A DNA stretch of 64,000 nucleotides from Planctomycetota bacterium. GTDB taxonomy: Bacteria > Planctomycetota > UBA1135 > GCA-002686595. The notes beneath the pieces are model-generated. The model made no database searches. It was not told the origin of the DNA and saw nothing but the letters and a program-made list of their open reading frames with translations. The stretch spans positions 1 to 64,000 of the forward strand of contig DUDB01000046.1 of assembly GCA_012959525.1 (NCBI GenBank), in the 5' to 3' direction. A program made the position numbers and the translations under genes. This document shows, piece by piece, positions 33,955 through 46,551 of this stretch (positions within the stretch are counted from its first letter, which is position 1; every line of letters begins with the position of its first letter).

Positions 33955-36571
33955 CCGGAACCGCGGGAGTACGGCCCTCGAGCTGCTCCTGCTAGCGGGT
34001 GCCATCGTCGCACTGACCCTGGCGACGATACTGGCGCGGCCGAAGGTCAGGGGTGCCCGTGCTCCCGCGCTTCCGGGCCTGCGGGCGATCTGCTTGGATG
34101 CTTCGGCTTCGGCTACCGGGCCCCGCCGCCAGTGGCCTCGGCAGGTGGGGCGCTTCCTGCGCGAGCAATGTGCTCTGGCCCAGGCGAAGGGGCATGAGAT
34201 CCTCGTTGTGGAGTACGCCGCTAGTGCCCAGCGTACCTTTGGTCCGGGCTCGCCCGCAGAGTTGCTGGCGCACCTCGACGGCCGGCAGACACTTCTGGTC
34301 CCGGGGGAGAGAGTTGCCGCCACGGCGAGCAGCAGCGCAGGTTCGCACCTGGCCGAGGCCCTTGAGGTCATGACCCCGAATCTGCTGGACCCGCAGCGCA
34401 GCGAGCTGATCTTGGTCTTGTATGGCGACGGCACCTACACCGCGGCCGATCCCGCTCCGGCCCTGGAGCTCCTGGCCCGCGGAGGCGTGCAGGTGGAGTG
34501 GGCGGACCTGGATCCGCCCACCCGTGTGCGCCTTGGCATCGAGGATATTCACCTGCCCCCTTCGGTGGCCGCGGGCGCCCCTTCGGCCGCCCGTCTGGAG
34601 CTCTACTGGCAGCTCGCCTCCGGTGGGAGCACCGCCCGATTGCCTCAACTGAACTGGTCCTTGTCGGGCCCCGGCGGAGCGGCCCACGGCGTGGCTCGGC
34701 CTGAGCTTCCCCCCGCCGCGAGTACGGAGCCGGGGGGGCGGCTGCGTTGGTCGATCCGCTTGGACCTTCCCCCTCGGGAGGCAGGCTCCCATCAGTTTCG
34801 GGTCGCGGTGGCCCCGGCAGGGACTCCGCCGGGGGAACTCTCGAGTGGGCCTTCCGCATTGGGCGCGGGAGATCAGCGAGCCGGAGCATGGTTGAACGTG
34901 GGCCAGCGGCTGCGCCTGGCCGTTGTGCAGCGGGAAGACGCTCCGGCTCTCTCGCCGGGCTGGCGGGCCCTCTCCCAGCAGGGCTTGGACCTGCGCTCCG
35001 TGCACGCCGACCAGCTACTGGGCGTCCTCTCTGAGGTGGATGCCGTCCTTACTCTCGACGTGGGGCCTGCCGAACTCCCCGGCCATGCCATGCAGGCCTT
35101 TATCGATTCCGGTGGCGGCTGGTTGGCCACGATTGGCTGGCACTTCCTGGGTTCTTGGACCTCCGCGGGCCAGGCTCAGGAGGGGGACCTGTCCCGACTT
35201 CTGCCCTTGGATCCGGGCAATGAAGGGGGCACCCCGAGGGACGTTGTGCTTCTTGTCGATGGGTCGGGATCCATGGCAGGGGAGCCCTTCGAGCGCGTTC
35301 GCGAGGCGCTCTTCGAACTCGTGCCTGCCGCCTTGCCCGTGGACCGACTCGAACTGCGCTTCTTCAACGAGTCCTTGGGGCCGGTGGAGTTTCGCAGTAC
35401 GGGTCAGACGCCCGCCGAGCGGCGCAGGGAGCTCTCGCCTCTGTTGGGCGCCGCCGTGCCTCACGGTGGCACCGACATCCTCTACGCACTCGGCCAGCTC
35501 TCCAAGAGTCGCGAGCGCACCGACGCTCCTGGTCTGGTGCTCCTGCTCTCGGATGGTCGCTCCACCGCCGTCTCCGCGGAAGCCGGGGCCCAGGTGCGCG
35601 CCGGTCTCATGCGCGCCCGACTGGACCTCTCCGTGCTGGCTGTCGGCGAGCATGCAGATCGTGGCTGCCTGCCATCCTTGTTGATCCGCGGGGAGGAGTT
35701 GATCGAGGCCGGCGACTTGAGCTCCCTGGCGGGCCTCCTCCAGCGCGAGGTCAACCAGCGGCGGGTACGCATCGACCCCGATCAGATTGCCGTGGGTGGA
35801 GAGCCCAAGGACCTCTTGTTCCGGGACGTGCTTGCCGCGCAGCAGGCTGCCGGACCCGTGCTCTTGGCCTCGCCCACCTGCGCACGGGCGGAGTGGGGTG
35901 CAGGGTCGGACGCACTGTGGGTGACCCAGCCCGAGGGCGAACCGCTCCTGGCCGTGAAGCGTCACGGGCAGGGATGGGTGGGTGCCTTGGCCACAACTCC
36001 CGAGTCCGCTTGGGCACCCGGCCTCCTAGACGCACCGGGGCCCCTGACCCCCTTGCTCATGGCGCTGGCCGGTGGAGGGGTGGACCGCAGCACAGAGGTG
36101 GTCCTTGGCCATGAGGGCGGGCAACTGATCCTGGATCACGTTCCGCTGTCCTGGCCTGAACCCCTGACCTGCGAGCTTTGGCCGCCCCTTGGCGAGGCGA
36201 TCCAGTGGGTTGCCGAACCCACGGCGTCGAGCGTCCTGAGAGTGGGAGTGGGGGGCAGCGCCCTCGATCCCCGGCGGCGGCGCATGGGGCCGGTACCCGG
36301 CGAGTTGGCGGCCTTCCCACGTGGGACCCTCATGGAGGCGCGCATCCTGGGCGGCGCGGGTCTTCTGGCCAGTGTGCCCTACCTTAGTCCGGGTCCAGCG
36401 GAGTGGTCGGGCGTGTCCCCACGGGTGTCCCGGGACCTGCCAGCGGCTGGCCCCAAGCCCGTTCTGCCCCAGCCCGGTCCCCATCCTCTCGCGCCTTGGT
36501 TCCTGGGGCTGGGGCTCACCTTGGGATTCGCGGCGGGATTGGCTCCATTGCGTCGCCTCTGGTCCCACTGA
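33941..36571 (+). CDS. membrane-anchored von Willebrand factor A domain protein
   Basis: The GTG at 33941 is taken as start (876 residues), since the earlier in-frame codons read through mnmA and give non-membrane sequence. An N-terminal helix (about 10-30) and a C-terminal helix (about 848-866) bracket a large extracytoplasmic-looking part. A vWA domain at about residues 430-600 has an intact metal site: Asp-Gly-Ser-Gly-Ser near 437, the Thr of 'GGTDIL' near 509 and the Asp of 'LLSDGRS' near 539. Before it is a flavodoxin/glutaminase-like region ('GHAMQAFIDSGGGWLATIG'). This arrangement is known from planctomycete 'glutamine amidotransferase-like' membrane proteins related to BatA/BatB. Function is unknown; metal-dependent binding of a protein partner is expected. 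Confidence 0.83.
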   Translation: MRGSDRNRGSTALELLLLAGAIVALTLATILARPKVRGARAPALPGLRAICLDASASATGPRRQWPRQVGRFLREQCALAQAKGHEILVVEYAASAQRTFGPGSPAELLAHLDGRQTLLVPGERVAATASSSAGSHLAEALEVMTPNLLDPQRSELILVLYGDGTYTAADPAPALELLARGGVQVEWADLDPPTRVRLGIEDIHLPPSVAAGAPSAARLELYWQLASGGSTARLPQLNWSLSGPGGAAHGVARPELPPAASTEPGGRLRWSIRLDLPPREAGSHQFRVAVAPAGTPPGELSSGPSALGAGDQRAGAWLNVGQRLRLAVVQREDAPALSPGWRALSQQGLDLRSVHADQLLGVLSEVDAVLTLDVGPAELPGHAMQAFIDSGGGWLATIGWHFLGSWTSAGQAQEGDLSRLLPLDPGNEGGTPRDVVLLVDGSGSMAGEPFERVREALFELVPAALPVDRLELRFFNESLGPVEFRSTGQTPAERRRELSPLLGAAVPHGGTDILYALGQLSKSRERTDAPGLVLLLSDGRSTAVSAEAGAQVRAGLMRARLDLSVLAVGEHADRGCLPSLLIRGEELIEAGDLSSLAGLLQREVNQRRVRIDPDQIAVGGEPKDLLFRDVLAAQQAAGPVLLASPTCARAEWGAGSDALWVTQPEGEPLLAVKRHGQGWVGALATTPESAWAPGLLDAPGPLTPLLMALAGGGVDRSTEVVLGHEGGQLILDHVPLSWPEPLTCELWPPLGEAIQWVAEPTASSVLRVGVGGSALDPRRRRMGPVPGELAAFPRGTLMEARILGGAGLLASVPYLSPGPAEWSGVSPRVSRDLPAAGPKPVLPQPGPHPLAPWFLGLGLTLGFAAGLAPLRRLWSH

Positions 36572-36684
36572 GGCTTGCACCTTTGGGCAACTTGCGTCAA
36601 GGCGTAGGGGGTGGCAGCCGATAGGGGGGGTGAGGATCCCGATTGGGGATTCCGTCGCACCTACCGATTCCAGTGAGAGCGCCC

Positions 36685-37350
36685 GTGTCTTCGAAACAGC
36701 CCAACACTCCCCAGACCCGTTCCATTTCTGACTCCACTTGCAAGCCTGGAGCGCGCGGCCTGCTCCTCGCTCTGTCCAGCGTCCTGCTTGCCGCCTGCAC
36801 CACCACTAGCACGGGTTCGATCTCAACCTCCAGTAGCGCGAGCGAATGGGTGCAGCCTACGCCCCACTTCATGCGCAAGCTTAGGCAGCAGGCTGACAGA
36901 GTGCCTTACATCCAGAGACCCGAAGAGATGGTGGGGGTCATCCGCTTCTTCGTCCAAGCGCGTGAATCGGCCTACGACCTCTTGTTGGAATTGGCCGCGA
37001 GCTCCAATCCCAAGGTCGCGGGTACAGCCCTTGCGGCACTGGGAGAGACGCGGGATGAGCGCTTGGCGCCCTATGTTGCTGCCCTTCAGTTGCGTGCCCA
37101 GGGTGGCATCAAGCTGCAGTACGAGCTTGCGCGCTGCCGGGTCAAGCTGGGAGATTGGGACGAGATACCCCTCCTGATTTCTGGCCTGCGCGATGACGAT
37201 CTATGGTCTCGGGCGCTTTGCGCCAAGGCTCTCCGCGACGCGACTCATCTGTCCCATGGTTTTCAACCCGGTGGGGACGAGAGCGAGCGCGAGGTGGCAG
37301 CGCAGGCCTGGGAGGCCTGGCTGGCGGCGCACAAGGCTGACGTCTACTAG
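36685..37350 (+). CDS. HEAT-repeat lipoprotein
   Basis: The start is uncertain. GTG at 36685 (221 residues) gives the shortest leader; GTG at 36673 and TTG at 36643 are also in frame. None has a good ribosome-binding site. A hydrophobic core and lipobox Leu-Leu-Ala-Ala-Cys (Cys38 with the chosen start) are followed by a Thr/Ser-rich linker. Three to four HEAT-type helical pairs follow ('NPKVAGTALAALGET', 'LWSRALCAKALRDAT'). It ends with a Gly-Phe-x-Pro and Trp pattern ('GFQPGG...AWEAWL') that is also found at the end of the zinc-ribbon protein at 37941. Probably a scaffold or sensor in the periplasm; no catalytic motif. Confidence 0.72.
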   Translation: MSSKQPNTPQTRSISDSTCKPGARGLLLALSSVLLAACTTTSTGSISTSSSASEWVQPTPHFMRKLRQQADRVPYIQRPEEMVGVIRFFVQARESAYDLLLELAASSNPKVAGTALAALGETRDERLAPYVAALQLRAQGGIKLQYELARCRVKLGDWDEIPLLISGLRDDDLWSRALCAKALRDATHLSHGFQPGGDESEREVAAQAWEAWLAAHKADVY

Positions 37351-37364
37351 CCGCTCGCGGCGGC

Positions 37365-37793
37365 TCAGCAGCCCGTCGGAGGTTCCGCGGGGAGGCGCTG
37401 CATGAGCCTCACCAGCTCGCGCAGTCGCGGTTCGTTCCAGAGGGCACGCATGTCCTCGTCCTCCAGCAGGTGGTCGGGATCGTCGTAGCCCAAGGACACG
37501 GCGCACTCCAAAGCGTCCAGGGCGGGATCGATACGACCCACCAGAGCCAGCGAGCAGGCGAGGTTGTATTGCACCGTGGCATTCTCCGGCATGAGCCGCG
37601 CGAGCTCCTGATCCACCTGCAAGCCCTCGCCGTAGCGCTGCATCCGGGTATAGACGTGGCCCAACTCGACGAGAGCATCCAGGTTCTCAGGCTGCCGATG
37701 GGTTGCGGCACCATAGAACTCGGCCTCGAATTCCAGGCCGACTGTAGTCAGGCGCTCGCGGAGGCGGCCGGAGATGGGAAGAGGATCGTCCAT
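37365..37793 (-). CDS. small TPR protein
   Basis: From the ATG at 37793 this 142-residue protein contains two to three TPR units ('NLDALVELGHVYTRMQRYGEG', 'ATVQYNLACSLALVGRIDPAL'). A C-terminal helix carries 'LREFVRL'-type packing ('RLRELVRLMQRL') and ends in Gly-Cys. The frame continues open upstream to 37997, but that section lies on the far side of a divergent gene's start and has no TPR pattern. No signal peptide, so cytoplasmic. It is convergent with the HEAT lipoprotein and divergent from the zinc-ribbon protein. The 'LEDEDMRALWNEPRLREL' end is a common closing of small planctomycete TPR proteins. Confidence 0.7.
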   Translation of the reverse strand: MDDPLPISGRLRERLTTVGLEFEAEFYGAATHRQPENLDALVELGHVYTRMQRYGEGLQVDQELARLMPENATVQYNLACSLALVGRIDPALDALECAVSLGYDDPDHLLEDEDMRALWNEPRLRELVRLMQRLPAEPPTGC

Positions 37794-37940
37794 GGGGGAC
37801 CCCAGGATAGCAGGCTTTGGGGTCCTAGCGCTCAGGGACTGGAGAACCGGGGCCGAGCATCCCATGCTATGGGTGCCCGTGGCCTTGTGAGGTGTCCTGA
37901 CCGCCTCCTGCGCCGAGTGGCCTCCCTCATGAGGAAATCC

Positions 37941-39134
37941 ATGGAAATCTACTTTTGTGACATTTGCAACGAGTCGGTCCCCGACTCGGATCTTCAAGCC
38001 GGGCTCGCCTATCGGCGCAAGGGGCGTGTGGTCTGCCTCTCTTGCGACTCGGCCATGGGGGGCGCCTCAGAGGACGATCACGCGGAGCCTGACACGGCCC
38101 TGTTCCCCGGCGCCGCAGGTGGGCCATTCAGCGTGGAGGCCCCCCCGCTGGCGAGCAGCACCCTGCCCAGCAACCCACCGGCTCCCGTGGTCAGCCCCGC
38201 AGGCGCGACCCAGGTTGTGGGCGGAGGATCGGGGGCAGGCGGAGTCGTCGTGGGGATGGTGGCCTTGGCCTTCACCGCTCTGGGCCTGTGGGCGCTGCTC
38301 GATCGGGTTGAAGCCCTCGGGGCTGAACAGCGGGCAGAGCGGCGCGCACTAGAGACGGACCAACGTGAGGCCAGACGCGTGCACGACACGTTCGTGGCCG
38401 GCATGGGCGAGCGCATCCTGCGCGCCCAGCAGGAAGTGCACGACAAAGAGGTCACCTTGCGCGTGCCACTGCAGGAGGATATCCGATCCCTGCGGGCGGA
38501 CCTGGCCCTCTCCGTTGAGCGGGAGGCTGTCGCAGCGGGTGACGTGCGTGCGCTGCGCGGGGAGCTTGAAGCCCAACAGGCGGCCGGAGGGAAGCAACTT
38601 CAGGGCTTCCAGGACACTCTCATCGAGGTCGAAAAGAACCTCAGCTTCTACAAGAACCGTGTGATCGAACTCGAAGAGAATCTGCGCATCCTCTCCGCTG
38701 GGGGGCTGGCTGCCGGACCGGGGGATAGCACTCCTTCTGGGAGAACCAAGGCCTGGACCACCTACTTGCCGGACCTGCAGCACGCCAATGGCGGTCTACG
38801 ACTGGAGGCCGTCTATGCCCTGGGCGAGACAGAGGATCCGGACGTCTTGCCGCACCTCACGCCCATGCTGTTGGACGAGGACCTCTTCGTGCGCATGGCG
38901 ACCGCTCGCATGCTTGATGAGCTGGGAGTGAAGTCCGCTGTGCCCGCGCTGATCGAAGCCCTGGACGATGTGCAGGGCGCCGTGCGCGAGGCGGCGGTGG
39001 TGGCTCTTCGTCGTATCACGGGTGAGGACATGGGCTTCAATCCCGTGGGCTCCGACGTCGATCGCGCCAAGAGGCTCAAGGCCTGGCGCGATTGGTGGAA
39101 GCGCAGGGGGGACGATTTTCTAACGGGGCGCTAA
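37941..39134 (+). CDS. zinc-ribbon, single-helix, coiled-coil and HEAT-repeat protein
   Basis: ATG at 37941 follows GAGG at 6 bases and gives 397 residues; an ATG at 37929 is also in frame. The order is as follows. A two-Cys-pair knuckle 'CDIC' (about 5-8) and 'CLSC' (about 32-35) could bind zinc, and a Pro/Ala linker follows. Next come one membrane helix (about 98-118), a long Glu/Arg-rich coiled coil (about 120-260) and HEAT repeats (about 290-375, '[18 protein letters not shown]', '[15 protein letters not shown]'). It ends 'GFNPVGSD' plus 'AWRDWW', the same closing pattern as the lipoprotein at 36685. The knuckle would be cytoplasmic and the HEAT part outside, or the reverse; the topology is open. 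Function unknown. Confidence 0.77.
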   Translation: MEIYFCDICNESVPDSDLQAGLAYRRKGRVVCLSCDSAMGGASEDDHAEPDTALFPGAAGGPFSVEAPPLASSTLPSNPPAPVVSPAGATQVVGGGSGAGGVVVGMVALAFTALGLWALLDRVEALGAEQRAERRALETDQREARRVHDTFVAGMGERILRAQQEVHDKEVTLRVPLQEDIRSLRADLALSVEREAVAAGDVRALRGELEAQQAAGGKQLQGFQDTLIEVEKNLSFYKNRVIELEENLRILSAGGLAAGPGDSTPSGRTKAWTTYLPDLQHANGGLRLEAVYALGETEDPDVLPHLTPMLLDEDLFVRMATARMLDELGVKSAVPALIEALDDVQGAVREAAVVALRRITGEDMGFNPVGSDVDRAKRLKAWRDWWKRRGDDFLTGR

Positions 39135-39249
39135 CACTTCGGCGCACGATTTCCCGTCTGGGACCAACACAGATTTGGCGCGGGAGACTAAAATATTCGG
39201 CTTCAATTCCAAGTTGGCCCCTCCCCACGACCGCAGAACTCAGTTTCAA

Positions 39250-40476
39250 ATGTCCAAAATCAAAGTCAAGAACCCCATTGTCGAGCTGGATGGGGACGAG
39301 ATGACGCGCATCATCTGGGCCTTCATCAAGGAGCGTCTGATCCTGCCCTATCTCGACGTGGATCTGCGCACCTTCGATCTCTCGATCCAAGAGCGTGATG
39401 CAACCGACGACAAAATTACCGTGGATGCGGCCATCGCCATCCTTGAGCACGGTGTGGGCATCAAGTGCGCCACCATCACCCCGGATGAGGCGCGCGTTGA
39501 GGAGTTTGGTCTCAAGCAGATGTGGCGCTCTCCCAACGGGACCATCCGTAACATCCTGGGTGGCACCGTCTTCCGTGAGCCCATCATGTGCAGCAACGTG
39601 CCGCGCCTCGTTCCCGGCTGGACCCGGCCCATCGTGATCGGGCGTCATGCCTTCGGCGATCAGTACCGCGCCACGGATTTCCTGGTCCCCGGACCGGGCA
39701 AGCTGACCATGCGATTCGAGCCCACCGACGGTGGCGAGGCTACCGAGTACGCGGTTTACGAGTTCGAGAAGCCGGGCGTGGCCATGGGCATGTACAACCT
39801 GGATGACTCCATCCGCGGATTTGCGCGTGCCAGCATGAACTACGGCCTGCAGCGTGGCTGGCCCGTGTACCTGTCCACCAAGAACACGATCCTCAAGGCC
39901 TACGACGGACGCTTCAAGGACCTGTTTGCGGAGGTGTTTGAAGCCGAGTTCAAGGAGAAGTTCGAGGCTGCGGGCGCCACCTACGAGCACCGCCTGATTG
40001 ATGACATGGTGGCTGCCGCTCTCAAGTGGGAGGGTGGATTCGTCTGGGCCTGCAAAAACTACGACGGAGACGTGCAGTCCGACACCGTCGCTCAGGGCTT
40101 CGGCTCCCTGGGCTTGATGACCTCGGTGCTCATGACGCCCGATGGAAAGACTGTCGAGGCCGAAGCCGCCCACGGAACGGTGACGCGTCACTACCGTCAG
40201 CATCAGCAGGGCAAAGAAACTTCGACCAACCCCATCGCCTCGATCTTCGCCTGGACCCGCGGTCTGGCTCACCGGGGCCGAATGGACGAGACCCCCGAGG
40301 TCGTTCAGTTTGCGGAGACCCTTGAGAAGGTCTGCGTGGACACGGTTGAGTCGGGGTTCATGACCAAAGACCTCGCACTACTCGTGGGCGATGAGCAGGG
40401 CTACCTGACGACCCAGCAGTTCATGGCCAAGCTCGACGAGAATCTGCAGGAGGCCCTGAACCTACAGTCGGTCTGA
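39250..40476 (+). CDS. icd: NADP-dependent isocitrate dehydrogenase (eukaryote-like homodimeric type)
   Basis: The product has 408 residues from the ATG at 39250. An earlier in-frame codon adds 25 unlikely residues. It matches the class that includes mitochondrial IDH2: '[13 protein letters not shown]' at the N-terminus, '[19 protein letters not shown]' and '[18 protein letters not shown]'. '[17 protein letters not shown]', '[24 protein letters not shown]' (metal-binding Asp) and '[14 protein letters not shown]' follow; the last includes the Arg/His pair expected for NADP. It converts isocitrate to 2-oxoglutarate and competes with AceA for substrate. A TAAAAT hexamer at 39189-39194 could be a -10 element, but no matching -35 was found. 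It is convergent with aceA. Confidence 0.97.
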   Translation: MSKIKVKNPIVELDGDEMTRIIWAFIKERLILPYLDVDLRTFDLSIQERDATDDKITVDAAIAILEHGVGIKCATITPDEARVEEFGLKQMWRSPNGTIRNILGGTVFREPIMCSNVPRLVPGWTRPIVIGRHAFGDQYRATDFLVPGPGKLTMRFEPTDGGEATEYAVYEFEKPGVAMGMYNLDDSIRGFARASMNYGLQRGWPVYLSTKNTILKAYDGRFKDLFAEVFEAEFKEKFEAAGATYEHRLIDDMVAAALKWEGGFVWACKNYDGDVQSDTVAQGFGSLGLMTSVLMTPDGKTVEAEAAHGTVTRHYRQHQQGKETSTNPIASIFAWTRGLAHRGRMDETPEVVQFAETLEKVCVDTVESGFMTKDLALLVGDEQGYLTTQQFMAKLDENLQEALNLQSV

Positions 40477-40551
40477 GGGAGGCCCGACCATGGGGGGGGG
40501 GAGGTGCGCCGCCGCCACACGTGTTTTCCCGTGCGGCGACGACGCCGGCGA

Positions 40552-41862
<1,311 letters not shown>

Positions 41863-41908
41863 GACGGTGGCGAGGCAGGAAGTAATAGAGAAAAAGAGGG
41901 TCGTAGGA

Positions 41909-43534
<1,626 letters not shown>

Positions 43535-43834
43535 GGGGCAGGAGGTGTGTGGCTGGTAGCGGTTGGTAGCAGGTGACTCTGAAAAATAGCCTGTTTTGCA
43601 GGAGGAGGCGGGGGCGGGCCGGATTGGGGTCTCCATTCGGAACCCGTGGGGAGTCAACTTGGGAAATCGCACAAAAAGGCCCTATCGCGGTAGTTCAGAT
43701 GTAGAAATAAAGGCCCTGTGGTCCGAACCGGTGCTCCATCCGGGGGACCTCAGGACTCCACATCTGGGCTCCCCGGTCTGGGCTTGGGAGGGACGAGGCA
43801 CTACCCTGCCTTTCGGCACGCCCGGAGCCCTCCC
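43535..43834. promoter_or_regulatory. divergent aceBA / mdh intergenic region with a spaced direct repeat
   Basis: This region of 300 bases has no gene. The stretch at about 43665-43720 is locally AT-rich and holds AAAGGCCCT twice (43675-43683 and 43709-43717), 34 bases apart, or about three helical turns. It lies roughly midway between the two starts, in the right place for an operator acting on both. On the minus strand near 43580-43600 there is a TATTTTT run that could be part of an aceB promoter. These are pattern observations only. Confidence 0.35.
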
Positions 43835-44788
43835 ATGAGCAATATCCCCCAGCGCAAATTGACCGTGGTCGGAGGCGGGTATGTGGGCTCCACCTGTGCC
43901 CATCTGGCGGCCTTGAAGGACCTGGCGCGCGAGATCGTGCTGATCGACGTGGTCGAAGATCGGCCGCAGGGCATCGCGCTGGACCTCAATCAATCCGCGG
44001 CCGTTGAGGGGTTCCAAAGCGAGATCATCGGAACCAACGACCCCGAGGATACCTACGACTCGGACGTGGTCATCGTCACTGCCGGCCTCCCGCGCAAGCC
44101 GGGCATGAGCCGCTCGGATCTGCTTGAGGTCAACGGAGGCATCGTGACCGAGGTGGCGGCTACCATCCGCCGTGGTTCGCCGGACGCCGTGGTCATCGTT
44201 GTGACCAACCCGCTGGATTCCATGGTGACCCTGATGCGTGCCCAGTTGGGTTTCCCTGCTCAGCGGGTAATCGGTATGGCCGGCGTATTGGACTCGGCAC
44301 GCTTCTGCTGGTTCATTGCCAAGGCCACGGGTTGCTCGGTACAGGATGTGGACGCGATGGTGCTTGGCGCCCACGGCGACTCCATGGTTCCCATGCCCAC
44401 CTACTGCACCGTAAACGGTGTGCACCTGCTCGACCTCGTCTCCAGTGATGAGGTGCACGCCATGGCGGACCGCACGCGCAACGGCGGTGCGGAGATCGTC
44501 TCTCTGCTCAAGACGGGGAGCGCCTGGTACGCCCCCGCTTCAGCTGCGGTGGCTATGGCCGAGTCCGTTCTGAACGACGCCGACCGCCTGCTGCCCTGCG
44601 CCTGCCTGTTGAACGGCGAGTACGGTCACGAGGGTCTCTACATGGGCGTGCCGGCCATCTTGGGGGCCGGGGGCGTGAAGAAGATCATCGAGGTTCCCCT
44701 CAGCAACGAATCCCGTGCCGCCCTGCACCGCACCGCGGACAGCATTGCGACCGATGTACAGGCCATGCGCGACCTGGGCCTCCTCTAA
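43835..44788 (+). CDS. mdh: malate dehydrogenase (lactate/malate dehydrogenase-like type)
   Basis: The 317-residue product starts at the ATG at 43835. The NAD-binding site 'VVGGGYVGST' and the Asp of 'VLIDVVED' (NAD-specific) are near the N-terminus. The mobile loop 'LPRKPGMSRSDLL' has the two substrate Arg typical of malate (not lactate) dehydrogenases, and 'VTNPLDSMV' follows. The catalytic His is in 'LGAHGDSMVP' with 'GMAGVLDSARF' before it. It interconverts malate and oxaloacetate. Next to aceBA (divergent) and fumC (19 bases downstream, same strand), it belongs to the carbon-metabolism block. Confidence 0.97.
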   Translation: MSNIPQRKLTVVGGGYVGSTCAHLAALKDLAREIVLIDVVEDRPQGIALDLNQSAAVEGFQSEIIGTNDPEDTYDSDVVIVTAGLPRKPGMSRSDLLEVNGGIVTEVAATIRRGSPDAVVIVVTNPLDSMVTLMRAQLGFPAQRVIGMAGVLDSARFCWFIAKATGCSVQDVDAMVLGAHGDSMVPMPTYCTVNGVHLLDLVSSDEVHAMADRTRNGGAEIVSLLKTGSAWYAPASAAVAMAESVLNDADRLLPCACLLNGEYGHEGLYMGVPAILGAGGVKKIIEVPLSNESRAALHRTADSIATDVQAMRDLGLL

Positions 44789-44806
44789 ATCTGCGTACCA
44801 CTTTTC

Positions 44807-46210
<1,404 letters not shown>

Positions 46211-46227
46211 TAGACCCCTGTTTTTGG

Positions 46228-46250
46228 CCCTGTGCCGGTGGCGCACAGGG
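46228..46250 (+). terminator. perfect 8-base hairpin between fumC and rpmH
   Basis: CCCTGTGC (46228-46235) pairs with GCACAGGG (46243-46250) around a seven-base loop, 18 bases after the fumC stop. There is no T run after it on the plus strand (A and G follow), so it may work as a Rho-assisted end, an RNA-stabilising stem, or part of the rpmH leader. Confidence 0.4.
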
Positions 46251-46309
46251 AGGGGGACGCCTAGAATCCTGCGCCTCGGTTCCAATGGAGCCCCATATTC
46301 GGAGCGAAC

Positions 46310-46435
46310 ATGAAACTCAAAGTGCGCAACAGCAAGTCGAAGAAGGCCAAGATGACGGGTTTCCGAACCCGTCAGAAGACCGCCGGGGGCCGCAAGGTCA
46401 ACAAGCGGCAGCGGGCCCGTCACGGCAGCATCTAG
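46310..46435 (+). CDS. rpmH: ribosomal protein bL34
   Basis: This very short gene encodes 41 residues, ending at a TAG. GGAG lies 5 bases before the ATG. The product is strongly basic. Its core 'TGFRTRQKTAGGRKVNKRQRARHG' (given here as residues 16-39 of the product; key points Gly17, Phe18, Arg19, Thr24, Gly27, Arg28, Val30 and the closing Arg/Lys cluster) follows the bL34 pattern GFRxRMxTxxGRxVxxRRRxKGR. bL34 threads into 23S rRNA of the large subunit. In most bacteria it sits with rnpA near dnaA. Here it is between fumC and sucC, with no rnpA in sight. No other frame here has a recognisable product. It is probably the genome's bL34, although a second copy elsewhere cannot be excluded. Confidence 0.85.
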   Translation: MKLKVRNSKSKKAKMTGFRTRQKTAGGRKVNKRQRARHGSI

Positions 46436-46480
46436 ACCACTCCAGCGATCCCGGCAGGGGTCGGGAGCCAGACCTTGATC

Positions 46481-46503
46481 AGGGAGCCGTAGCCCGGCTC
46501 CTT
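46481..46503 (+). terminator. terminator-like hairpin after rpmH
   Basis: GGAGCC (46483-46488 region) pairs with GGCTCC (ending about 46501) and the stem extends by a G-T and an A-T pair to eight base pairs, followed by TTT. The T run is short. It sits 46 bases after the bL34 stop and about 50 bases before sucC, so it may separate the two. Confidence 0.4.
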
Positions 46504-46551
46504 TGTCATTTCAGCGCCACCTGAGCGGAGGCGCCGTCCCACGCAAGCCCC

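Noticed and set aside
39076-40272. 398-codon minus-strand frame opposite icd
   Set aside because: Fully antisense to icd, no start signal and no domain pattern.
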